From Dryas octopetala (taxonomy: Eukaryota; Streptophyta; Magnoliopsida; Rosales; Rosaceae), in the NCBI GenBank assembly GCA_963921425.1, contig OY992833.1, positions 932,501 through 996,500 of the forward strand: a stretch of DNA of 64,000 bases, read 5' to 3'. A program made the translations under genes and the position numbers. Positions 46,825 to 59,900 of the stretch are shown piece by piece. Below the pieces are notes generated by a model, which saw only the letters and a list, made by a program, of their open reading frames with translations, searched no databases and was not told the DNA's origin. Each line of letters starts with the position of its first letter. Position 1 is the stretch's first letter.

Positions 46825-49390
46825 TCCCGTTAGATCCTCGGGTTCTGAAATTTTATATTAGGTGATTTAACTACCTAATTAACTTGATTAAAACCACAGT
46901 CAGTAATCGGACCCCAATTTTTGTTTACGTGATGACTCAGGAACTAATCAAACAGACTTAAATTTGAAATTGCAGATTAACACTTGTAAAACAAAATACA
47001 ACTTTTATAACCAACACAAATCAAACACACCAAAGGATTAAGTGACAACCTATACACTCAGAGGACCCATCACAGTAGGCATCCCAGTGTTATCCACAAT
47101 TACAGTGGTGTGTGATTAATTAGATAGTTCAATATGACATATAATAATATCAAGCATAGATATTCAAGGCAGATTTGTGTTTAAAAGTTAAGTAATCAGT
47201 AAGCATTAAGACACAGAATGAAGACGAAGGCACACAAGATGTTCACCTAGAAAAATCACAAAGGGTAAAAATTGGGGGTCTTTTTCAGCTGACCGGACAA
47301 TCCACTATATAGGAAGTTTAATACAAAGACACTAGACAACACACAAGCTTAATCACTAAGCCCTAAACTAAATGGCAACTTCTTACCTCTTTATGCAACT
47401 TCCAAAAGCTAGGCAATCAGTCAATCCTGAAGAAGGCAGCTCAATCTCCAAGTTCATCAATCCATGGCACCGATTCACACCAAGCACAACAGATTCTTCA
47501 ATGTATGAACATGAAATGCAGATTTGGATTCTTTAAAAATCAACCTTCTCAAGCTAAAGACATGAAAAATCTAATGAAGAATCCTAGATCTAAAATCTAA
47601 ATGATAGTGTTGATAAATTTGTGAAAACTTTTAGAACACACTCAAACACATTCAGATTTTAGAGAATTGAAAAACAAGTTAAGAAATTATTTTAGTTTTT
47701 GAAATTCAAAACCATTTTCTTTCTTGAAAAGATGAGTACTCACAAATGACCTAAGCAATCACCACAACAATCACGCCCAAAGATAATGCTCATCCAAAAA
47801 TGCAAAACCCAGACCGATACACACCTATACCCACGACAAACACACTTGTCTGCCCGTGCCACCTGGAAGACAACCAATGGATGTTCGCAAAAGACAAATT
47901 CAAGACATATTCTTTTTGTTCTATAAAGGAATCATAATACAGCTGTAGATAAGAATGTGAAGCTGTAAATCAATAATTTCCTTATTTTACAAAATTCACA
48001 AAAGTGGAAGATGATAAATAGTGTATTCAAGTTATGTGTGAGTGCGTAAAGACAAGCTGAAAAGCAACACATGTCTTTTACAAATTGAATTAATGAAAAT
48101 CCAGTTCATGTGCCGTTCACATGCTTGTTTTAAAAACAGGAAATGAGCTTTAAAAGAAATTGGCTTTAAGAGCCAAGTCACGAAATGAGCTTTGAAGTAT
48201 CAATAATCATTTAAGTAATGAAAATGCATGTACAGTGCACGTGTGAAAAAAATTGTCCTTATGATCAGTGAGTGATTAGTCAAAACTGTTTTCGTGAAAT
48301 GCATGAAGTGTATTATACCTTAGAGCTTTTTGCATTGTAACTTCAATCTTGATTTATTCATCCCAAATGTTTTTAACCTTAATTTTAGTCTAGCGCTTGT
48401 GAGTGAATAATTAAAAAATAAATATATTGATTTTGACAAGGAATAGCTAATTCAAAATCCTAAAAACTAACAATCTCCCCCTTTGGCTTTGCTTGACAAA
48501 ACAATAACTTATTCACCTCACAAGACTCTCAAAACTCATCCCAATACTTTGATCTAAGCTTCCAAAAAAGTGTACCTGCAAGAAGAAACACTAGCACAAT
48601 ACAAAAAGTGACAGCTCAGCAGCCAATGTAGTTTAAACAACAAATTCTCCTCCTTTTTGTCATGGAAAGACAAAATGACACAAAAGAAATAATGGTGAAG
48701 TTCAATAGTACATAGAGTTAGAAAATGTGCAAGAAAAATCAATGGCAACATTTTCAAAAATAAATTGAAGTAAATGTCATAACTCCCCTTTAATTTGAAC
48801 TTCCCCCTAAAACTGATAATTTGCAGCAACGGCAGTATCTCTATGCCGGGTTTGCATGGCGAGTTCAAAATCATCAGCATGTTGAACACCACTTGCACTT
48901 ACTGCCACAGGAGGAGCACCAGTGTGGTCCATCTCGGGTTCCTCATCTACATGATCTGTGACTTCATTAGTGGGATTGTGATCATCATCCTTAGTTTGCA
49001 ACCCATCAGAATAGGGAATTATGACAGTAACAACAAAATGAGCAGTGTGCGTTGCCAATTGGGCCAAGAGACCCTAAATGATGGCTGATTGAGCTCACAA
49101 AGAAATATCATAACTATTAAAGCTCTACAACTTCTTTCGTAATTAAACTCTACATCGAGTCCAATCGCGACTCAATTATAAATATATCGATACTGAAAGT
49201 TAATTCCTTGCATTTATCTATGATCATACAAAATTTTAATTTACATAACTTAATTTTTCTAGTTGCAATTGCTCATTAGGTTTTTTAGTTGGTGGGGTAC
49301 TATCGATCGTATGCGTCGTACCTGCTAATGAGTGCACTAAATCTCAACAATAGTTGTCATGATCGAATTAGAAAAGAGCAATCTCAAAGG
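46825..49390. other. Unassigned, probably transposon-derived intergenic DNA
   Basis: No convincing gene. CAATCTCCCCCTTTGGC (about 48471) and TCCTCCTTTTTGTCATGG (about 48647) are phrases I associate with plant Ty1/copia LTR regions, so a copia remnant is possible. The 86-codon frame on the - strand at 48807-49067 shows no recognised domain. Confidence 0.35.
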
Positions 49391-49400
49391 TATTTATCTA

Positions 49401-50640
49401 GATCTTCTTTGGTGGTTCATTAAGTAAAGTAGACCCCGGATTCAGGATTTTCTCTATCTTCAACATAAGTTGTCGCTTGGTATCATCATCGGCATGTTCG
49501 TAATTTTTTTCAAGTTTTTCCAACTTCAACTTTATTTGAGAAGTCAGGTGGTTAATATTCTTTAGAACATACTTGTAATCTAACTTCCTCCAATGAGGAT
49601 AAACAACATCAATTGGAATGAAGCGATTAAAACGTTTATAATTCAAAATCTTATGTGCATATAGCAACTTAGTGCAAAGAATGCTACAACAACCCGATAC
49701 AACATTCCCATCAATCCACTCGACCCTAGAAATACAAATAATTAAGTTAGTATGTGTAAAACAATATACATCAAGCAAGCCGAGACAAAAGCAAAACCCA
49801 TTATATCTCTCAACTCCCTATGCTCGAAATTTTGTTGGACAAAAACATTGACTTTTTCAAATAAAGCCTTAAAATTAGTGTTGCATATTTGCAACCTTAA
49901 CAATTAATGAATATGTTCTCACAATGTAGCAAAGTTAAGTTGGTTGTTGCCAAGTTGTTGCTTGGGCCTAGCATGAGCACTTTCTACACTGTTCATATGC
50001 ATAAGTTAGTGTGAACAAACTGCAAAAATGAATTCATACAAGTGTGTCATGATGGTAACGAAGGAAATTTTTTCCAAATTACTTGTTAGAGGTCGTTGTG
50101 CCAAGATGCATACAAGTGTCTGTCCATGCAACCATATTCTTTTCCTTGTACTCATTCAACCATATAGACTTAATATAATTATTAGCATTGGTATAAGAAC
50201 CGTTATGATTCAATGTCACGCAAATAAAAATTATACAATTCCTTTGTAGCTGAACTCACCAAGTTATGGTATTTGTCATTAAACTTATCCCAATCATTAT
50301 TTAACGTAAATTGCCCTTTGCAATTTGCTAACGCTCCCTTACCAATATATGTGCTATCTACACAATAAATGTCGAGCATTAAAGGATACATTACGGATGA
50401 CATTCAAGAATACTAATTCTTGGTATGTAACAATAACACTAGTAAGACAATCATCATCCAATAAACCTCTCAATCTAGTCAAAGCTCAAGTATAATTGTC
50501 TTCTTTCTCACATTTTATATAAACAAACGCAACAAAGAACATTATGTCAGAACATGTCATCCTCACAATCTCAAGGAGTGAATAACAGTATCTATTAATC
50601 TTATACGTACAATCCATAATTAGTACATAAGAAAACACAG
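49401..50640 (-). pseudogene. FAR1/MULE-type transposase relic
   Basis: Reading down the - strand from 50640: VLIMDCTYKINRYCYSLLEI, then FFVAFVYIKCEKEDNYT, LRGLLDDDCLTSVIVTYQEL, GALANCKGQFTLNNDWDKF, then YIKSIWLNEYKEK-like text near 50130, and finally LLYAHKILNYKRFNRFIPID and VVYPHWRKLDYKYVLKNI at about 49600. This is the order of the MULE/FAR1 DDE domain and its trailing C-x-H (SWIM-like) end. Many stops and frameshifts interrupt it and the zinc-binding residues are partly lost. The relic ends about 310 bases before the CTF18 ATG. FAR1-family transcription factors descend from such transposases, but this copy is not functional. Confidence 0.8.
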
Positions 50641-50949
50641 GTAAGATATAAAAAAAAAAAAAAAATTTTTTTTTTAGAAATTCTCTTTGGTTAGAAGTTT
50701 GGACTTTTTTTTTTGGTAGAGTAAGTTTGGACTTTCATCCAAACCGAGCACACCTCAATTTAAGTGTATAAACACAAATTCTCTTATTGACAGAAAAAAA
50801 AAAAAAAATCTAGAAATTCTCCAACTCATTTTGCCGCCAAATCACACCTAATCCCCAGTTTCCTCTTCCTCTTCTCCGGCCTCTCTCTCTCTCTCTCTCT
50901 CTCTGAATGCTACTCTCACGGACTGTGACGAGACGCATCTGAACCCCCG
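50641..50949 (+). promoter_or_regulatory. CTF18 upstream region
   Basis: A TATA-like TGTATAAACAC lies at 50765-50775, about 180 bases before the ATG. A (CT)12 run at 50881-50904 lies in the probable 5' UTR; such Y-patches are common in plant core promoters and leaders. The transcription start itself is not determined. Confidence 0.4.
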
Positions 50950-53900
50950 ATGGATATGGACATGGACATTCCCCTCCCCGAAGAGCTCGAATTGCTTGAA
51001 GCGAACTATAACCTGCACGAAGACTCCCTAGACCTCGAACCACCGGAACCCTACCCAGAAGAATTCGAAGAAGAAGACCAACAACCTACCCGTTCTAAAT
51101 CGCCTCCGTCCACCGACCATCCGCCATCTTCTGAAACCCAAACCAACGGCCACAAGCGTTTGCGACCATCGGATGGTCCTGATGCGTCGATTCTCAAAAA
51201 TGCGGCTCCGTCTGAGGAGAAACGGAGCAGGATCGATGATCTCGACCGGTCTGAGAGTGATGATGATTGGCTTCGGTACTCTCCGCCACACGAGAGCAGT
51301 CCTGTGGTTGAAGAAGGAGTTGCTGATGTTGTGGAGGAGAAGATTGTGTCAAGGTATGCGTCGGAGATCGATGGTGATTTCATTCCGGTGACGGCGCCAA
51401 GTGCTGGTGAGAGGGTTTACGCGAAGATATGTAGGGTGGAGATGGAGGAGCGTCCCAAGAAATTGCATGTGAAAAGGCAATCCGGAGGTAGAAACTAATT
51501 TCTTGTTCTTAAATACTTCGGATGTTATTTTCTAGCTGTCTGTTTGGTTTCCGAGAAATGTGGGAAAACCAAAGAAATTGTCAATTGTGTACGAGTAAAT
51601 GGGTATATTTAAGTTTTGGAGCTCGGAGAAGTAATTGAACAGTCCTCGAGTAGTGGCTGGGTTAGATTTCTAAACATATATAAAAGGGCTAAAAGTCTTT
51701 AATTGACACAAAGTTACATTTTGATAACAGTTGATACCTTAGAATTCTAATTTTTGCAGGTCTTATTGTGGAACCTATTAATGTTCTATTGCAAAGAGTG
51801 GAGCAAGAGGCTTTTACTAAGGTATGCTAGGCATTATGATAAAGATGACTTAGTTGCCACTTCAATCCTTGTCATTATTTTAAAATTCATGTTAGATAGA
51901 TTCAATATTTTAAAGGGCACACAAATATTTTCATCTATACATATATAATGGCATACATATCATCATGTAATCTGAATTCTACAAGGACCTGCTAAAGCAA
52001 GCTGACCATCTCCGTTGTGGTCTTATAACATTTGACCCTGCCCCATGAGCCTCTAAATATTCGCTTGAAACATTTGATGAATCTTAAATTATACCTGATT
52101 CATCAGTGAAAAAGTTATATTGATATGCTTCAAATAAAATGAGATATTTGAATTCCACCTATTACTAGCAAGGAAATTTTGTCATTAAACAAATAATATT
52201 GCAGGCCTTGCAAGCTAGTTCTAGAGGTCAGAGTGATGTGATTCTTCCTGAAACACCAGTAGTGCATGAACAACTTTGGGTGGATAAATATGCTCCAAAT
52301 TCATTTACTGAGCTTCTCAGTGACGAACAGACAAATCGTGAGGTATCTATATCTGTTTTAATGTTTTTTTCTTAACTTCTTTTGGGAACTAATGCTCCTG
52401 AAGGCATATATGTTATTTTTTGTATTTTTTAATCCCGAAAAGGATTTCTGTCAGCATCACTTAACTCTCTACTGTTTTCCCATTGCAGGTCCTCCTATGG
52501 TTAAAACAATGGGATTCTTGTGTTTTTGGATCTGAAATTAGGAGCACATCAGATGAGGTTTTGTCTGCACTGAGACGACATTCTTCGATCACTCAACATC
52601 ATAAACTTTCTGATTCAAAGTTCCCAAGGAATAACAGAGGTTCCAGATGGAATAATGATAAATTTAAGAGTTTTAATGATGTGAATCATGAAAATACTAA
52701 TTCAGAAAGCATTGAAGAATTGTGGAACAAATCAAGGTCTACTGGTCCGCCAGAACAAAAGGTAGAATATGAATTCTGTCAGCATATTTTTCTTTTATTC
52801 TCATGTTATTTGCATGGAAGCCTAGTGGTGGACATTAATTGGATAATTTTCCGACGATATCACTCTGGGAATTGTTAAGCTGTTGATGCAAATGGTTGCT
52901 TAATGTACATTGGCTCTTAGTTTGACTTATTATTATTTTGCTGATTCTTATACTACTATGGGCCAATATTGCCTTATAGATACATTTGGGCCAACATGCT
53001 TAGTCTTGGACTTCCAAAGAGGATTTCTTTTCTAACCAAACTGTTGTTACAGCATCATAAGTTGCAAAGAAACAATTACTATTTCTGTTCACTTTATGGA
53101 ATAAGATTGTCAGTTTACTTCTTATTCTTTACACCTTTCCTATTGTTGAAAACTTCTTTTTTAAGGAAGGGGGAAGGAAGGGGGGGCGAGGGGGTTCAGA
53201 ACTCATAATTGATTTTTTTTTTTTTCATGATCACTGCAGATCCTTTTACTTTGTGGCCCCCCAGGGCTTGGAAAGACTACACTTGCACATGTAGCTGCAA
53301 AGCATTGTGGATACCGAGTGGTGGAGGTATGTTTTTTACTTTTTACCAGTCCAGACATAATCAGGAGTAATTATGGCCACATCATTTTTCTTTTCATTTT
53401 TTTTTTTGGTAAGAAACAGTGGTCCTAAAAGTTTTTCCCAAATTTCAAATCAGTGCTTATGCTTTTCATTGCTTCAATTAGGTCTCTTTATTTTCTCAAT
53501 CAGAACATGCAGTCATTCTATCTGCCATAGTGACAATCTTGCAATTTGTTTTTTGCTTATGTGACACACACACACACACTCCTTATGGGGATGTTGAAAA
53601 TCAGCTTTGGAGCAGATGTAATATGAATTTCCTGTTACTTACATGTATATTGAACTGTCATTCAGTTAATTTGTTCCCACTCAAGAAATTAGGTCTTCAA
53701 AATGGTTGCATTTTAACCTAATTGGATCATTTGGATGTAAGATTACTTGCAAGGACTCTTAAATTAAATTACATGTCCAATTTAGCAAATTGTGTAACAA
53801 ACCATGAGTATGATATATGGTATGAGTATGACAAATGGGAGGATCACATTGCCTTTTATAAAAAAGTTGAGGGACTTAATTGAAACAACTAAAAAAGAAG

Positions 53901-56900
53901 ATAAAAGCTAAACTGAAGTTTGGGTGAAATTCAGGGGCCAAAAGTATGATGTAGCCTTTTATAAGGATTTTCTCTTGGATATTATCAGTAATAGGCATAT
54001 TAGAACTCTATATTCTAAGCACTTCAAATTTTACCTCTCTCTGTACTAATGTGTGACTGATTATATATCTCTCTTTGTGCTAGAAATGGGTCCCTGATTC
54101 ATGTAAATAGAGCTTTTGTTTTTCACTTTTTTTGGGGGTGCTGATTACATGATTTACTTTATCTTCTGTCAGTTTTTCTTTAAAAGGAAAATTCATTATA
54201 GGGATTCTTAAGAAGAGTTTCATGCTTTGTAGGTTAATGCTAGTGATGACCGATCATCGTCAACAATTGGAGCTAAAATTCTTGATGTAGTTCAGATGAA
54301 CTCTGTCACAGTCGACTCAAGGCCAAAGTGTTTGGTTGGTTCTTTATTTCAAGCTTAATATTTTTACTCTGTGCGCACATAACCAAAGTTAACTGCATTT
54401 CCTCTAGGTGATTGATGAAATAGATGGGGCTCTTGGTGATGGAAAAGGTGCTGTCGAGGTTATTCTAAAAATGGTAATTGATATGATTGTAAATTAATAT
54501 ACTCTGTATTTTATGAGATGTATCAGATGCATTCATTCATTTTTTGGGCTATTTTCAAATGATTCGGACCATATCCGTAACATTTACTTTCCCAGTTAAC
54601 TATAGATATTTGGTGGCTTAATGGGTGTACTCACTGAATGATTCTATGTTCATTTTTCGTCATCTTCATCATCTTTAGAGTTGACAAATTAAAACAAAAT
54701 TAATTTTCTAAAGCTTAGCGACCATTATGAAATAGTGGACATGTAAAGAACATGTAATTAACAGTACACTACACACCTCTGGATCTTAAGCAATTTTAAA
54801 CCTTTTTGTGAAATGTATAAAAAATTTGCCTTAGTAATGATTTATGCAGTCTGTTTCATGATCCAGGGTGCCAGCATTAGGGTAGTAGCATGGTATGATG
54901 CTAAATCATATTCATTTTGTTTCAGGTTCTTTAACACTTATATTTCTTTGCATGATTATGCTGGTACATTAGGATCCTTCCAGAATTGTTTAAATTGGGA
55001 ATTCAATCCTAGGATAAAAACCTAATATTGTTATATGACTTTATATGCACATTTTATTACCTTAGATATATATAAGCAAGACCCTCAAATTTAACTAATT
55101 TTCATGGGTTACAAATTTGAGCTTTGATAAACTGGGCTAGACAGGATGGTTGTTTTACTCATGTTACTAGTTGATAAATTATTATTGGTCAATCGAATTT
55201 CAGCAGGTTTCTGATGATAAAAAATTATTGTTTGTCGTGTAATTCGTTTTATTTATACTGTTCATGCAGGTTTCTGATGATAAAAAGTCTGACATGGGGA
55301 AGGAGAATGTTAATAACGAACAAAAAGCAGGAAGGGTGTCTTCAAAAAAGGGGCGGAAAACTGCATCTTTGTCAAGACCTGTGAGTAAAGTGATATTAAA
55401 TGGATTATTTAAACTTTTTTCCCCAGAATATTATAAGAAATTGGCTGTCCTTTTGTAGGTTATTTGTATTTGTAATGACCTCTATGCACCAGCCTTGAGA
55501 CCATTGCGTCAAGTTGCAAAGTAAGTCTTTCTTACTATCAATTAATATATCATGGAAAACACAATTTCAAAATTTGTTAAAGCTCTGTTGTGGAAGCATA
55601 ATGCTAACTTTTCCTTCCAACTTTAACAAAACTAACAGTATTTGTGAGTGTACTCATATCTTTGATTGATATGTTTTCACATCTAAGTTTTGGTTTGTGT
55701 CAATACTAGAATTTAGATAAACTGTCTTGTGCAAGTTGCAACTCACACGACCTGAAATAAGGGAAACTGATAACTGTAGGAGGCTTTGGTGCGATGTAAC
55801 CAAATTTATATACCTTTGGCCTTCTGTGTAACAACCCAAGGCCTCATCCAATAGTGCTATGTTGACTTTTAGATTCCTAGTCCTTGCTTAAGTACCCTAG
55901 ATCTCCCTAACACAGTCAATGTGGGATTCGGGGGTATTGCAATCTCCTCCTTTAGGCCTTGGCATTCTCGACAAGAAGGAAGTCACACTTATAGACATAT
56001 AATAATGGATGAGCCTATTTCGATAATGGAAAAAATCATTTACCTGCTTACGGATCCACGCTACACTGTAGCACAAGGGGAGCGTCACCTTTTTTCTTGC
56101 CGGAAAGCGGGCGTCATGACTCATGATAACCATGACCCTTGAGTCACACATGGGCAATAAGTAGGGTTACTTTGATACCTTTAGTAATGACCTTAGGCCT
56201 CATCCAATAGTGCTAGCTAAAGTTGACTTTTAGATTTCTAGGCTTTCTTAAGTACCCTAGATCTTCCAAACTCCTAATTGATGTGGGATGCAGAGGTATC
56301 ACATTCTGATGGTTGGGGTATTTATAGCAGTCTCTCTCCCTACTTGATATGCTCCTTGAGTGTTGACTCGATCCCTATATGACATGTTCCTTGATTCTGG
56401 CCACAATCATTGGGTGTAATATCTAACAAATGCTAATCAATCTCGTAGTTCCAACCATGACCATTCTCCTTCTCAGCTTGATCCTTGACTGTGTATTGGC
56501 ATCATAAACATAAGTCTTTCACATCATTCCATGGCTAGTCAGAAGATGCAAGATTGTTTCTAACATGCCTGGAATGATTTGCTTGGGTATGTGCATTTCC
56601 AATAATATATGAGCAGGTCCTGCGCAGGCATCGTGAAACATCATGCCCGAGCATTCTATTGACGCACGCTTGGACACATCCTTAGGTGTGTTTCCTGTTG
56701 TGACCATGCTCGAGGTCTTGCTTGGGTGTGGTGAGATGGCATGCCTGTGCGTATGGCCAGGTTTGCTTTCTTTCATAACACACCTTCAGAACATGCATTG
56801 GCAATTCTATGAACCAAAACAGTTTGACTAGGCTTTGGAAGAAGTCCTTTCCTGTGTGCTACTGTAAACAAACTTATTCTTCCGAGTGCTTGTGACCACT

Positions 56901-59900
56901 AAATCAATTGAGGGTAGTGGACTGCGGTGAAGAATAGAACCTTAACGTGCCTCAGAGCATCTCGAAGGGTGCACAATCTTGCTAAATGATCCCATATCTC
57001 TTTTTCCGTGGACAATTTAGGATTTGCATATGAATAGACAGTTCAACATAGTTATTAATCCAAGTAATAACCTTGGAATTATTTTTCTGCCAAGTAGCCA
57101 CCAAAATTTCATATTTTTCCTCACTATTAGATGGAATTTTTGTATCTCCAGTCAGATAACCCTATGCCTGCACCTTTTCCCATTACAAATTTCTCATCAC
57201 ATTTTCCCAATAGGCATAGTTTACCATCTAGATTAATGCTAATGGCCTGAAAGGAGTCATCTTGTTCACCAACCATATTCAGTCCATTTCTAAATTCCAA
57301 ACAGTAAATTCATGTAATCCCACAAAATTCCAAACTAAGTTTTAAAGAAAATAACCCCTTAAACAGGAATACTATGCATTTTTCTGTGATTGTATTAGTC
57401 ACCAAAAATTGAAAGTGCGATGGTGTAGTTACTGTGATTGAAGAGAGGGAAAGAGAGGCTACTGTGCACAATTTGGATGCAAATCAAAAGAGAAGCCTTG
57501 CAAGAAGCAACTTTATTGTTATGTGAAATCAGGGAAGAATACCATGCAAAATCAATAAGAGATATATGGTTTTGAATATCTGATACCATGATAAATATGC
57601 AAAGAGAGAGAGACACAAAAGGGAAGTCGATTGTCTTGTTGAATGTCAAAAACTGATTACAACAAGAATACAAAAACATATATACAGCCCTAATAAAGTA
57701 TAAGGACATAAATACCCTTATGCTATGCATAATATACATCTCTAAAAAAGTAAAAGGGCTTAAATATCTTTATGCTATGCGTAATGTACATACCTCAAAC
57801 ACAAATAACATCTTAGAGTAGGTTAAATAGAATTTTATGGAATAAAATGTGCCATACATATATCACATGAGTTTTCTCATGTGTATAGAAAGCTTCTTAC
57901 CGTGCTTGTAAATAATTTTCATTACTAATTATAATGGAAGGAAATGGTCTTTATAGCAATTTTTGGCTGTAAGTTCCCATTGTATTCATATTTTCCTTCT
58001 AGTTTAGGTTTCTGTGATTTAGTTTTGAATGTGGTTGATTGGAAATTTATTGAAACCTAGTTGTGTGTCTGTCATTACATAATATGAAGCTCCATATCTT
58101 ATCAATATCACATCTATGTCACTCTCTTTTCTGTTTTCTTTCTATCCATTTTAAGGTAATGGCAACAACTACCGCTAATTCTAAAGGGTCCCTCTTAAGG
58201 CCGTAACATAATATTTAACTTTAAATTTTTTTCATTTAAGTAGAATCATTTGAGAATTTTTAGCTTGACCACACAACTTGCTCTTTTACAGGGTCCACGC
58301 TTTTGTTCAACCAACAGTGAATCGAGTGGTGAGCAGGTAATTTTCACAAAAAAATGATCTGGTAGAATTGCGACTGGATCCATTGTCATATAAAGTTTAT
58401 CAGTATGTGAGATGATTTGGCATCTCAATATCTCATTGTGGTCATGTTTATTGTCCATTGTGAAGTGCTATACGTCTCTTGTGTGAATGCAACTTCCATT
58501 AATAATAGTTCAGGAGATGAACCAATATGATTATATCAAGCTAATGGTAAAGTTTGTTTTGAAGTCCCCATCCAGCTGAAGTTGGCAAGTGTTATATATT
58601 TTCATCAATAAACTCATCTTGTTGATAAAGCTTTATCCATTTAATCGTTAGGTACAAAATTGTATCAATATGACTAGCAGCATATGAATCTAAATCATCT
58701 TACGACAACCAGAACCCCCACTTCCCACCAAATTGTTTAAGCCCATAGAAAGGGGATAAATCACTAATCAAAAAATCAAATGTGTGGAACATGTGGGAAG
58801 CATGGGCCTTCGTGTAATGAAAACATAGTAAACTATTGAAAATTAGGGCATGAGCATGGTCAACGATCAACTGTGTGTCTGCGTTTGTAATATATTTTAA
58901 GTTGATAATTACTGGCATGATCATACAAGATATACAAATCACATTCAATAAGCTCACTTTAAATGCGACACAAATTTAAGCTGTCAACAAAAACAAAAAG
59001 GCATTATGATCTTCTAAAACCATATTTTGAAACTGGTATGTCATGGAACTTAGATTTTGTTTGGTTTACCTAATATTTCTTTTTTTATTTACTAGAGAGA
59101 AGGAAAAGCATGGGCAATCGATCATAGATTGTGATTTGTTTTGTTTTGTTTTGTTTTTTTTTTTAATTTGAAATTAAATATTGAAGATATGTGGGAGTAA
59201 CTCTAAATTAGCAAATTGAAAAACCCAAACCCTTGATAGAGCCAAAATAATTACCTTACTTTATTATTATTATTTTTGTGATAAGAAACAGACTTTCATT
59301 AAAAGAAAAAAACAATACAACATACAATGCAGTGAACAAGATGTCCACTAACCTACATTCTCCTAGATAATAAGCTCTAGGATGATAAAAAACCAATCAT
59401 ACAAATGTTAGGAGAAAGTCTCCCTAATACACAACAGACCCCCAATTAGACAAGATTACACAAAATAATTACCTTACTTTTGTACTTTTACTAATTGGAC
59501 CCATGATGTGTTGTATTTGATGAAAATAATATAATTGTATTTAAACGTGTACAATGTGTGTCTGATGCATGTTTGCTCATGTTTCTGGGCTGTATCTTCT
59601 TTGTACAAATGTTGACCACTGCATTGACTCCTTTACGAAGGTGTTCATCTTGAGGAGATTAGTGAGTCCTATTAATGAGTAACTTTTGCATGCTTAAAAT
59701 TTATTTCAATATCGATATAACCTGTGATTTATCTCTTTCGGTGGAAGTGAATCTTGTTCGAACTATGTCAATATGTTTTATTTATTCAAGAATATTAAAG
59801 TATCTTTAAATGAAATAAGCAGGATAATTGCTGTCTTTATTATGAATTGGTAATCATGTATTAGCATACATATATACCAGTCATGGTATATACATATTTA

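Noticed and set aside
51028..51383. Minus-strand frames over CTF18 exon 1
   Set aside because: Shadows of the GC-richer first exon; the + strand matches CTF18 with correct splicing.
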